The notes beneath the pieces are model-generated. The model had not been told where the DNA came from and did not search any database. It saw only the letters and a program-made list of their open reading frames with translations. Source: Hyphomicrobiaceae bacterium UBA2767 (GTDB lineage Bacteria; Pseudomonadota; Alphaproteobacteria; Rhizobiales; Methyloligellaceae). Taken from it: a DNA stretch of 6,824 bases. The stretch covers positions 1-6,824 of the forward strand of contig DEIT01000127.1 in NCBI GenBank assembly GCA_002352635.1, read 5' to 3'. A program made the position numbers and the translations under genes. This document shows, one piece after another, positions 1-6,129 of the stretch; position 1 is the stretch's first letter; each line of letters starts with the position of its first letter.

Positions 1-585
1 AGTCGTAATTGCCAGAAGGCTATCAGCATCGCATTCTTCCGTTTGCGTCAGGACAATCGTATCCGCCTCCCCGATCCAGCGCTGGCGTGAAGCATCCTTC
101 CTGATTGATTGTCCTCCGGCGTCAACAGCATGAAGTATCCCGGCGATGCGATACGTCACATCGAGCCGCGTATCGTTCTGAACAACTGCTGAGAAGTTTC
201 CGGTTTCGAACTGCGCACCAACGTCGACAACAACGGCGTCATAGTCGAGGCTGGGCGACAGGAGGCCGAGTTTGCGCAAATGAAGCTGGTGAAACGCATG
301 GACAGGGTCATCTCCCCCGTAACAACAGACTTTGCCGGACGATATCCTGACCATTTCCGGAGTGGGCAAGATGCGCTCCCCGCCGGCAGATATGGCGGAC
401 CATGATGATGGATCGGTAATCACGAACGCATACGGGGTTTCACGTTGATCGCAGTTCGCAAAGCGTTCCAGCAATGCAAGTTTGCTCGCGCCCCCTTCTC
501 CAGTGACCAGATAGATCGGGAGGCGCGGATCGACACCTGCCCTGCCGGGATCGAGATCTGTGTCTGACGTTGAGCGGATAACCAT
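1..585 (-). CDS. CobW/COG0523-like protein with degenerate GTPase motifs (3' end outside window)
   Basis: This is a partial gene: 195 codons are visible, reading leftward off the window edge. COG0523 proteins are P-loop GTPases that deliver metals to, or insert them into, partner proteins. The COG0523 order of elements is recognisable: a beta strand and P-loop at residues 23-38 (PIYLVTGEGGASKLAL), a GKVCC segment at 84-88 where the family has a GCxCC metal motif, a Walker-B-like strand AVVVDVGAQ at 117-125, the VDA element at 154-156, and the family's 'AD-IVL-NKTD' position as ADTIVLTQTEE at 174-184. Each functional motif is altered: the P-loop GKT becomes SKL, the first Cys of CxCC is Lys, ETSG becomes DVGA, and NKxD becomes TQTE. 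GTP hydrolysis is therefore doubtful. The ATG is the only sensible start, because an in-frame TGA lies two codons upstream. It begins 17 bp after the cyclase stop with no strong ribosome site, suggesting co-transcription and possibly coupled translation. Family assignment is fairly secure; function is not. Confidence 0.8.
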   Translation of the reverse strand, partial: MVIRSTSDTDLDPGRAGVDPRLPIYLVTGEGGASKLALLERFANCDQRETPYAFVITDPSSWSAISAGGERILPTPEMVRISSGKVCCYGGDDPVHAFHQLHLRKLGLLSPSLDYDAVVVDVGAQFETGNFSAVVQNDTRLDVTYRIAGILHAVDAGGQSIRKDASRQRWIGEADTIVLTQTEECDADSLLAITT

Positions 586-602
586 GTCTTGTCAGCCAAT
601 CT

Positions 603-1301
603 TCAATCGATGAATGCGAGAGCGCGGACCGGCGATCCAGTTCCCCGGTTGAGGTGAAGGGGGAAGCCCTGAAAATGAAACTCACCGCGTCCCACCAGCT
701 CTTCCAGGTTCACGAGCCACTCATAGTGAGCGATATCCCGGTCGCGACACGTCCGATGGTTGGGAAATTCGCTGCTGCTGGGTTTGTCTGTTGAGGGGCC
801 TTCCACGCCGTGAAATTTGGAGCCACGATCAGCCAGCCAATGGGTGGCAGCTGCAGTGATGCCGCAGTTCGACCACATCACCTTGTCGGTGGGATAGTGG
901 CGTTTGTGCAAACCGGTGTTGATCAGGACGATGTGGCCGTCGATCTTCACACCAGCCTTCTTTTCCGCATCTTCAATATCCTCGGTATCAATATCTCCCA
1001 GATCGGGGATATGCGTCAGATCCAGGCACACCGCCTTGCCCATGAAATTTTCCAGGGGCATTTCATCGATCGTTTTTCCTTTCTCTCCGAGATGGAAGAA
1101 GGAATCCACATGCGTTCCTACATGGTCGATCATTCCCATGAAGGTGGTCGCCCCGGTGAGCGGGTCGCCGGGAACACCCAGATTCATCTGGCGGAAATCG
1201 TCATGAGTGAAATGAGGGACCAGAACCGGACGCGCGAAGAATTTGTGTGCCGGCATGTTGTTGGTGATCTTCACCGAAAGGTCGATTATCCGATTGGGCA
1301 T
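603..1301 (-). CDS. Cyclase family / kynurenine formamidase-like metal-dependent hydrolase
   Basis: The predicted cytoplasmic protein has 232 residues, normal for the cyclase family (kynurenine formamidase KynB and relatives, which hydrolyse amide or ester bonds using bound Zn or Mn). The hallmark HxGTHxDxxxH motif is intact as DHVGTHVDSFFH, with H60, H64, D66 and H70. H182 and E194 sit 12 residues apart in the C-terminal half, matching the spacing of the second set of metal or catalytic residues in KynB-type enzymes. The ending GTGSPVRALAF is also typical. The ATG at 1301 is preceded by a perfect GGAGGT. The gene is first in a two-gene unit with the CobW-like gene and is divergent from the LysR gene, a usual arrangement for a LysR target. 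No tryptophan-catabolism neighbours (kynU, kynA) are visible, so true KynB activity is not supported; another amide, ester or lactone substrate is equally possible. Confidence 0.9.
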   Translation of the reverse strand: MPNRIIDLSVKITNNMPAHKFFARPVLVPHFTHDDFRQMNLGVPGDPLTGATTFMGMIDHVGTHVDSFFHLGEKGKTIDEMPLENFMGKAVCLDLTHIPDLGDIDTEDIEDAEKKAGVKIDGHIVLINTGLHKRHYPTDKVMWSNCGITAAATHWLADRGSKFHGVEGPSTDKPSSSEFPNHRTCRDRDIAHYEWLVNLEELVGRGEFHFQGFPLHLNRGTGSPVRALAFID

Positions 1302-1305
1302 GGCA

Positions 1306-1311
1306 ACCTCC
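1306..1311 (-). promoter_or_regulatory. Ribosome binding site of the cyclase gene
   Basis: On the minus strand this reads GGAGGT, a full match to the Shine-Dalgarno core, four bases before the ATG at 1301. It fixes the start codon of the cyclase and suggests efficient translation. The following CobW-like gene has no comparable site. Confidence 0.8.
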
Positions 1312-1346
1312 GCAAACCTTTGGCGGCTCTAATTGTCATTCCTTGC

Positions 1347-1375
1347 ACTAAAGAGCGGTCGGTGCTGGGGAACAA
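1347..1375 (-). promoter_or_regulatory. Weak candidate promoter for the cyclase/CobW-like unit
   Basis: On the minus strand TTGTTC (1370-1375) and TTTAGT (1347-1352) are separated by 17 bp, with 3 of 6 and 4 of 6 matches to the sigma-70 consensus. The predicted start of transcription near 1340 would give a leader of about 39 nt and place the centre of the upstream dyad (1405) close to -65, the classical position of a LysR-type recognition site. A weak, activator-dependent promoter fits. Promoters this poor also occur by chance, so the support comes mainly from the spacing. Confidence 0.35.
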
Positions 1376-1397
1376 ATACCGTTTCGCGAAGTTTCCT

Positions 1398-1412
1398 ATC
1401 TCAAGATGAGAT
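1398..1412. promoter_or_regulatory. LysR-type operator dyad (T-N11-A)
   Basis: ATCTCA-AGA-TGAGAT is a perfect 6-bp inverted repeat with a 3-bp spacer. It contains the T-N11-A pattern (T1399 to A1411) recognised by LysR-type regulators. It lies in the 186-bp gap between the divergent cyclase and LysR genes, about 75 bp upstream of the LysR start and 97 bp upstream of the cyclase start. An 8-bp palindrome TTCGCGAA (1383-1390) lies on the cyclase side, where LysR targets often have a second activation site. Binding by the adjacent LysR protein is inferred from position and shape. Confidence 0.6.
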
Positions 1413-1487
1413 GATACTGTGATCGCTCCGCTGCTCGCGGCCTGGTCTCGTACGCATGATGGGCAACGGATTTGTGGGTTGGTAAGT

Positions 1488-2399
1488 ATGGATTTGAGGC
1501 AGCTTCGATATTTCGTCCACGTGGCCAATCTGAAAAGTTTCAGCCACGCTGCGGCGCATCTGAATGTGGCGCAATCGGCTCTGAGCCGACATATGGGACT
1601 GCTGGAATCTGAGCTGGGGGTAAGACTTCTTGATCGCCACGGCAGGGGTGCGGAACCGACTGCGGCCGGAAAAGTGCTGCTGAAACGGGCAACCCGCGTT
1701 TTGCGGTCCGTTGATGAGACCCGCGAAGCGGTCATCCATGCCGGGCAAGGACCCGCGGGTCAGGTGAGCCTTGCTATCCCGCCGTCTGTTTCATCGATTT
1801 TTGCAGCACCCCTCTTTAAGGCCTGCGAGCGAGAATTGCCGCACGTTACGCTGAAGCTATCCGAAGGGTGGACTGGTGACATCATGGAGTGGCTTTTGAT
1901 CGGCCACAATGACCTCGGAATCATCTATTCCAGCCAGGTCGACGACCGCGTGTGTTTCAAATCCATCGCAACTGAAAAACTTGCTCTTGTCGGCTCATCG
2001 TCCGATGCATCGCTGAAGGATCAGACAAGTTTCACCCTGCGTGATGTTTCCAGGATGCCGCTGATCGTTCCCCCCGGCCCCCACGGTCTTCGAAAGGTGA
2101 TTGAGTCAGCTTTCGCCGAGCACGATCTCACTCCCCAATTTGCCTACGAGTCTCAAGTCTGGAGTGTCATCAAGGAAATCATCAGATCAGGACTTGCCTG
2201 CTCCATACTCGCTCTGAGCGAAGTTGAGCCCGAAATCCGCCGCGGGCATATGGTATCGGTGCCGATCATCGAGCCTGAGATTAAGAGGACGCTTGGCGTG
2301 GCGCTGACGAGCAACAACCAGCCATCTCCTCCGGTAGAGGCGATATTTGAAATGCTGGGGCGTGACGGGCCTAAATGGTGCGCCGTCCAAAAGCGTTGA
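1488..2399 (+). CDS. LysR-type transcriptional regulator, Nac-like subgroup
   Basis: The protein has 303 residues, the standard LysR length. It starts MDLRQLRYFVHVA, the typical LysR opening. The winged helix-turn-helix lies at about residues 18-37 (AAAHLNVAQSALSRHMGLLE), followed by the conserved LGVRLLDRHGRGAEPTAAG segment. The rest, from about residue 90 (GQVSLAIPPSVSS), is a periplasmic-binding-protein-like effector domain; overall it resembles the Nac/Cbl-type branch, although this does not imply a nitrogen role. An upstream in-frame GTG at 1419 would add 23 residues with no family counterpart, so ATG 1488 is preferred. It is divergent from the cyclase unit with a T-N11-A dyad between, so it most likely activates that unit and controls itself. 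The effector is unknown, perhaps the cyclase substrate or product. A role for the downstream permease gene is possible but unsupported. Confidence 0.92.
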   Translation: MDLRQLRYFVHVANLKSFSHAAAHLNVAQSALSRHMGLLESELGVRLLDRHGRGAEPTAAGKVLLKRATRVLRSVDETREAVIHAGQGPAGQVSLAIPPSVSSIFAAPLFKACERELPHVTLKLSEGWTGDIMEWLLIGHNDLGIIYSSQVDDRVCFKSIATEKLALVGSSSDASLKDQTSFTLRDVSRMPLIVPPGPHGLRKVIESAFAEHDLTPQFAYESQVWSVIKEIIRSGLACSILALSEVEPEIRRGHMVSVPIIEPEIKRTLGVALTSNNQPSPPVEAIFEMLGRDGPKWCAVQKR

Positions 2400-2492
2400 C
2401 GGTCACACGCGGACTATCCCCGCCACCGTAAACGGCGATTCCTATCTAAATCGCCTGATCACGGAACTGTGTTCAGCTCATTCGGTTGCAAC

Positions 2493-2509
2493 GCCGTCTT
2501 TTCAACGGC
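2493..2509. repeat. Small hairpin in the LysR-permease gap
   Basis: GCCGT-(7 nt)-ACGGC forms a 5-bp stem about 95 bp after the LysR stop. No T-run follows on the plus strand, so it is at best a weak terminator. The surrounding gap 2400-2601 has no recognisable gene in either direction: short open frames here give no familiar or membrane-like peptide. Confidence 0.25.
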
Positions 2510-2554
2510 AATGTCGAGGGACCTCATTTTTTGGGCCGATGAACGGTGGAAAAT

Positions 2555-2578
2555 GCAGGTTTGCACTTCTGAACCTGC
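2555..2578. repeat. Hairpin upstream of the permease gene
   Basis: GCAGGTT and AACCTGC form a perfect 7-bp inverted repeat with a 10-nt loop, ending 23 bp before the preferred permease start. It could be an operator for a dimeric regulator or an RNA hairpin in the leader next to the ribosome site. It lacks a T-run on the plus strand. On the minus strand it is followed by only a short ATTTTCC stretch, so a terminator role is unlikely. Confidence 0.35.
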
Positions 2579-2601
2579 CTTCCTGAATGATGGGGATATT
2601 G

Positions 2602-3504
2602 ATGGCGACCAGCACAGACATCGCGAACAAAGCTCGCCTTGAGGAACTCAGGGAACGGCAGGGCTATCTTCAGAAGGCGGTTTATCTGATCCGCAAGCAA
2701 CCGCTTGGCGCTTTCGGCTTCTTCCTGGTCATGAGTATTGTGCTGATGGGTGTTTTTGCACCTCTTGTCACTTCCCATGATCCGATACGCGTTTCCTTCC
2801 CAGACATGCTCATGCCGCCGGGCGGGGAATTTCTTCTGGGGACCGATCAGTTCGGCCGAGATATCCTGACACGTCTCCTATATGGCGCGCGGACGGCGCT
2901 CTTTGTGGGGTGCACAGCCGCCTTCATTGGTTCCACCGCTGGTCTCATACTTGGCGTCACAAGCGCCTATCTCGGAGGCACCTTCGATCTTATTTTTCAG
3001 CGCCTTTGCGATATCATGCAGTCTTTCCCGCTTATCATCATGGCGTTGGCGATCGTCTCCATCTTTGGCCCGAGTGTCGTCAATGTGATTATTGCCATTA
3101 CAATCCCCTTCATTCCCGATTGCGCGCGTGTCGTGCGTTCAGGCGCCCTCGCGCAGCGTCAAATGCCCTATATCGACGCGGCACGGGCCAACGGCTTCTC
3201 CAGCGCGCGGATCATACTGCGCCACATCGTTCCCAACGTCATGGCGCCTTATCTGATTATGATTACGACATTTGTCGGCCACGCCATTTTGCTCGAAGCC
3301 TCCCTCTCTTTTCTCGGCCTCGGTGTGCAGGAACCGACCCCGGCCTGGGGACTGATGCTGCAGGGTGGCGCCGAAGAGTTTGCCGAGAGCGCGCCATGGA
3401 TGGCGATCTGGCCAGGGGTGGCGATCAGCCTGGCCGTGTTTGGTTTCAACATGTTCGGCGATGCCGTCCGCGACATGCTCGATCCCAAACTGCGCACGGA
3501 ATAG
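2602..3504 (+). CDS. Dipeptide/oligopeptide-type ABC transporter permease, DppC/OppC family
   Basis: The product is a 300-residue inner-membrane permease subunit. In this family DppC pairs with DppB to form the channel and is driven by DppD/DppF ATPases with a periplasmic binding protein, moving peptides, nickel or other small solutes inward. The sequence has the DppC N-terminal membrane segment (about residues 34-56), the conserved LGTDQFGRDILTRLLYGAR stretch (about 79-97), further membrane segments near 98-122, 139-172, 216-239 and 265-287, and an intact EAA-loop (AARANGFSSARIILRHIVPN, about 193-212) that docks the ATPase. The C-terminus DAVRDMLDPKLR is typical. ATG 2602 is chosen because GGGGA (2592-2596) precedes it; ATG 2587 and ATG 2590 lack such a site. 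No binding protein, DppB or ATPase gene lies next to it in the window, which is unusual. Substrate cannot be told from this subunit. Confidence 0.93.
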   Translation: MATSTDIANKARLEELRERQGYLQKAVYLIRKQPLGAFGFFLVMSIVLMGVFAPLVTSHDPIRVSFPDMLMPPGGEFLLGTDQFGRDILTRLLYGARTALFVGCTAAFIGSTAGLILGVTSAYLGGTFDLIFQRLCDIMQSFPLIIMALAIVSIFGPSVVNVIIAITIPFIPDCARVVRSGALAQRQMPYIDAARANGFSSARIILRHIVPNVMAPYLIMITTFVGHAILLEASLSFLGLGVQEPTPAWGLMLQGGAEEFAESAPWMAIWPGVAISLAVFGFNMFGDAVRDMLDPKLRTE

Positions 3505-3526
3505 GCGAAGTCGGCGCGAAATCACC

Positions 3527-3575
3527 ACGCACCCCGAATTCCGCTTTTGGTCAGTTCCGGAATTCAGGGGCGCGT
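3527..3575. terminator. Long imperfect hairpin between converging genes (candidate bidirectional terminator)
   Basis: The arm at 3527-3543 pairs with 3558-3575 through ACGC, CCCC and GAATTCCG blocks, interrupted by one mismatch and one bulged A, leaving a 14-nt loop. The stem totals about 16 pairs. It lies exactly between the permease stop (3504) and the chemoreceptor stop (3601), where transcription from both sides must end. Neither strand has a clear T-run beyond the stem, so it is not a textbook intrinsic terminator. It could slow polymerase, protect mRNA 3' ends, or be a REP-like element. Confidence 0.55.
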
Positions 3576-3600
3576 GTCGATGTAGTCGGAGTGCCGGTCG

Positions 3601-5730
3601 CTACGCCGCCGCGACGTTGTCAAGAAACGTGTCTACGACGGTCCGCAATTCCTCGGTGCGTGCCGAGACCTCTTTCGATGCTGTGAGGACCTGATCAGAT
3701 GAGCGCTGGTTCTCGGTCGCGGAATCGGTAACGCCGGAGATATTTTGGGTGACCTCATTCGCACCGGCCGCAGCCTGCTGAACATTATTGCTGATCTCCG
3801 ATGTGGAAGCGCCCTGCTCCTCAACCGCGGCGGCAATCGTCTCGGTGGAAGCATTCACCTCATCCATCGTTTCAGCGATCTCGCGAATGGCATCGACAGA
3901 GGTTTCTGTTTCCGACTGGATTGCCGTGATCTGTTCCGATATTGCCTCCGTCGCCTTCGCCGTCTGTGATGCAAGACCCTTGACCTCCGATGCCACGACG
4001 GCAAATCCCTTGCCCGCTTCCCCGGCCCGCGCTGCTTCGATCGTTGCGTTGAGCGCGAGAAGGTTGGTTTGCTCCGCGATATCCTGGATCATCGAAATCA
4101 CTTCGCCGATCTTCTGGGCCGACTCGGCAAGCCCACTAATCTTGTCGTTCGTTTGTGTGGTTGCATCCGATGCCTTGGCTACGATGTCCTTGGTTTGGGA
4201 TACCTGGCGCGAGATTTCGCTTATCGAGGCCGATAGTTCTTCCGATGCCGCGGCCACCGCCGCTACATTCTGTGAAGCTTCTTCCGACGCTGCCGCCACA
4301 CTGTTGGCTTGTGATGTCGTCTGGGTCGCCATGGATGACAGGGTGTTTGCGCTCCCTTCCATCTGCTCCATATTGCCTGCGACGGTCTGCAACAGTGTCT
4401 GCACCTGACCGCGAAACTCTTCTACCAGTTTGTCCACGTTTTTCTGGCGGGTTGTGCGGGCTTCCTGTTCCTTTTCACTTTCGCTCTGTAGCCGCAACCG
4501 CTCGATTGCATTGTCCTTGAAAACTTGGACGGCTCCAGCCATGTCACCGATCTCGTCGCCCCGATCCCTTGCTGGCACGTCTATGCTGGTGTCGCCTTCC
4601 GCCAGACTGGTCATTGCCGTAGTCATTTTGCGCAGCGGTTTTACCGAGGCCCGCCCAAGATATGTTCCCGCGCCGCCAATAAACAAAGCTGCGATGCCGA
4701 TAGCCGATAGCATGATCGTGTTGACCGAATTGACGGTTGCGTATGCTTCGCTGGCAGGAACCCGAACGAGGACGGACCATCCCAGACCAGGATAGTCATA
4801 AGCACCGTCAGTGTTGGAATAGCCCGCGGACTGCGAAACTTTTTTTCGGCCGTGTACCGCATCGAGAGATCCGGTCTTTCCGTCAGTAGCAAGGCGCGCC
4901 ACCTCAACCTTGTTGGCAAGGTTGAACTTTCCAATGACTTCGGGGTTGCGGCTGTACTCCGTCCAGCCCTGGCCCACCGGATCATAGTCGACGATGATAC
5001 GACCGCTTGGATCAAGCAGCGTCAATTCTGCGCTCTTTTTGCCCTGGGCTGCGAGCTGCTTGTAGAAGGTCGAGAAAATCTCCTCGACCAGCCCGAAGTC
5101 GGCAAAATTCACCCAGACTCCGATTGTCTTCCCGGCCTGATCCTTGATCGGTGCGGAAAAGGGAATGACATAGCCATCGTCGCCGTAAAGTTCTCCGATA
5201 AACTCGACGTTGACTGGTTGTTCGACGGCGGTTCCGGTCATGCCGTTGGCGCCCTTCAGAAACTCACCCTTGAGCGCTTTGTCGAACCACGGTTCACTGG
5301 AAAAATTCTTGCCGATGAGGCCGCTTGTGTTGAGCACTTTACCGGCTGGATTGACCGAGTTGACGGCAACGACTTCGCCATTCGTATCGAAGACGAGCAT
5401 CAGGCGGTAAATGCCATAGCCGGTCATATAGCCGTTCATCGAGGAAACCAGCGGATTCGCATCTGTCGGGTTTCGCCAATTCTCAGTATTTTGCACAGCG
5501 GTATTCAGAGCGAAGGCCTGAACGTCGCCATAGCGTTCGAAAAGATTCCGGTCGATCGTATCGCCAATGCCAACCGCGAGCTGCTCACTCGGTTTACGAA
5601 ATGCCAACTCGAATTTTTCTTCTGAGGAGACGTAGACGCCATAGATTGCCACTGCTGGCAGCATTCCAAACACCAACAGGACTGCCACAAGTTTTGGTGC
5701 AATTTTCAAGTTTCTAAGTTGGTGCATCAT
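3601..5730 (-). CDS. Methyl-accepting chemotaxis protein with Cache-type sensor
   Basis: This 709-residue chemoreceptor senses a ligand outside the inner membrane and controls CheA. From the N-terminus: membrane segment 14-34; a large periplasmic domain (about 35-337) with two modules consistent with a double Cache fold, including SSEPWFDKAL, VIPFSAPIKDQAGKTIGVW and LTLLDPSGRIIVDYDP; membrane segment 338-358; HAMP (about 359-412) with DRGDEIGDMAGAV; and a long helical signalling hairpin whose tip carries EQTNLLALNATIEAARAGEAGKGFAVVASEV (about 553-583). Glu/Gln-rich, Ala-rich heptads on both sides are probable methylation regions. The amino-acid-binding pattern of many dCache receptors (R-x-WY followed by PYxD) is not seen, so the ligand may be something else. 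The C-terminus (DTFLDNVAAA) lacks a CheR/CheB-tethering NWETF-like pentapeptide, as is usual in alphaproteobacteria. ATG 5730 follows GGAGAAGAGACG; a TTG at 5829 would add 33 unlikely polar residues. ATG 5727 directly follows and is an alternative start. Confidence 0.96.
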   Translation of the reverse strand: MMHQLRNLKIAPKLVAVLLVFGMLPAVAIYGVYVSSEEKFELAFRKPSEQLAVGIGDTIDRNLFERYGDVQAFALNTAVQNTENWRNPTDANPLVSSMNGYMTGYGIYRLMLVFDTNGEVVAVNSVNPAGKVLNTSGLIGKNFSSEPWFDKALKGEFLKGANGMTGTAVEQPVNVEFIGELYGDDGYVIPFSAPIKDQAGKTIGVWVNFADFGLVEEIFSTFYKQLAAQGKKSAELTLLDPSGRIIVDYDPVGQGWTEYSRNPEVIGKFNLANKVEVARLATDGKTGSLDAVHGRKKVSQSAGYSNTDGAYDYPGLGWSVLVRVPASEAYATVNSVNTIMLSAIGIAALFIGGAGTYLGRASVKPLRKMTTAMTSLAEGDTSIDVPARDRGDEIGDMAGAVQVFKDNAIERLRLQSESEKEQEARTTRQKNVDKLVEEFRGQVQTLLQTVAGNMEQMEGSANTLSSMATQTTSQANSVAAASEEASQNVAAVAAASEELSASISEISRQVSQTKDIVAKASDATTQTNDKISGLAESAQKIGEVISMIQDIAEQTNLLALNATIEAARAGEAGKGFAVVASEVKGLASQTAKATEAISEQITAIQSETETSVDAIREIAETMDEVNASTETIAAAVEEQGASTSEISNNVQQAAAGANEVTQNISGVTDSATENQRSSDQVLTASKEVSARTEELRTVVDTFLDNVAAA

Positions 5731-6033
5731 CGTCTCTTCTCCGGCTTTCGTCGTATTCTCGAATCTGCAATGTGTCGTTTCTTCTGCATCGCATCGAGCG
5801 GAACGGGAAGTCTCCTTTTCTTGTTTCAAGGATGATCAACGCAAGAATTTCGTGTCTTATACCGCCTGTCCCGCAAAGGTAATTGTTCAACCTGAGGTAG
5901 AGGGTGAAGGTTCTGTTTTAACAAAATGATAACTGCGTTCGAGTTGTTTTTTCCTGTGTAGATTCCGGAAAGTACAGCTATAGGTATGCTTTGATGTACG
6001 GGAAAGTGCGGATAATGCAAGGCGATCGAAATG

Positions 6034-6052
6034 CTGCAATCAATGGTTGCAG
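6034..6052. repeat. Inverted repeat CTGCAA-N7-TTGCAG
   Basis: This is a perfect 6-bp dyad with a 7-bp spacer in the chemoreceptor-TetR gap. Its shape suits a dimeric helix-turn-helix protein. It does not fit the lux-box spacing (CTG-N10-CAG), so a LuxR-type site is not supported. Confidence 0.35.
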
Positions 6053-6072
6053 GTAAAAAGTTGACTGGTGAT

Positions 6073-6129
6073 GCGCTCTTTAATCTGCGTGATTGTGTCG
6101 CATCATGATGCCTTCTTGCCGAAGAGCGC
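6073..6129. repeat. Long-range inverted repeat enclosing a 12-bp palindrome
   Basis: GCGCTCTT (6073-6080) and AAGAGCGC (6122-6129) are exact inverted copies. Between them lies the perfect palindrome GCATCATGATGC (6100-6111). A competing pairing, TGTCG (6096-6100) with CGACA (6129-6133), is also possible. The nested symmetry could be an operator cluster, for example for the adjacent TetR protein about 170 bp downstream, or the fold of a small RNA. Function is inferred only from symmetry and place. Confidence 0.4.

Noticed and set aside
810..1409. 199-codon open frame on the plus strand opposite the cyclase
   Set aside because: It lies antisense to a clearly conserved cyclase, shows no familiar motif, and spans the divergent promoter region; it is a shadow of the real gene.
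1419..1487. GTG start adding 23 residues to the LysR protein
   Set aside because: LysR proteins normally begin a few residues before the first helix, as with MDLRQLRYF; the GTG falls close to the operator dyad and would leave no room for a promoter.
2910..3686. 258-codon open frame on the plus strand overlapping the permease
   Set aside because: The peptide is rich in Arg, His and Cys with no domain, overlaps an intact DppC-family gene in another frame, and runs through the intergenic hairpin.
4852..5625. 257-codon open frame on the plus strand opposite the chemoreceptor sensor domain
   Set aside because: It is antisense to a full-length chemoreceptor with all expected domains and has no recognisable motif of its own.
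5731..5829. N-terminal extension of the chemoreceptor from a TTG at 5829
   Set aside because: The extra 33 residues are polar and come before the normal chemoreceptor start and membrane segment; a good ribosome site precedes ATG 5730.
6034..6052. Possible lux-box (quorum-sensing) site
   Set aside because: The spacing between CTG and CAG is 13 rather than the 10 of lux boxes, and no luxR or luxI gene is in view.
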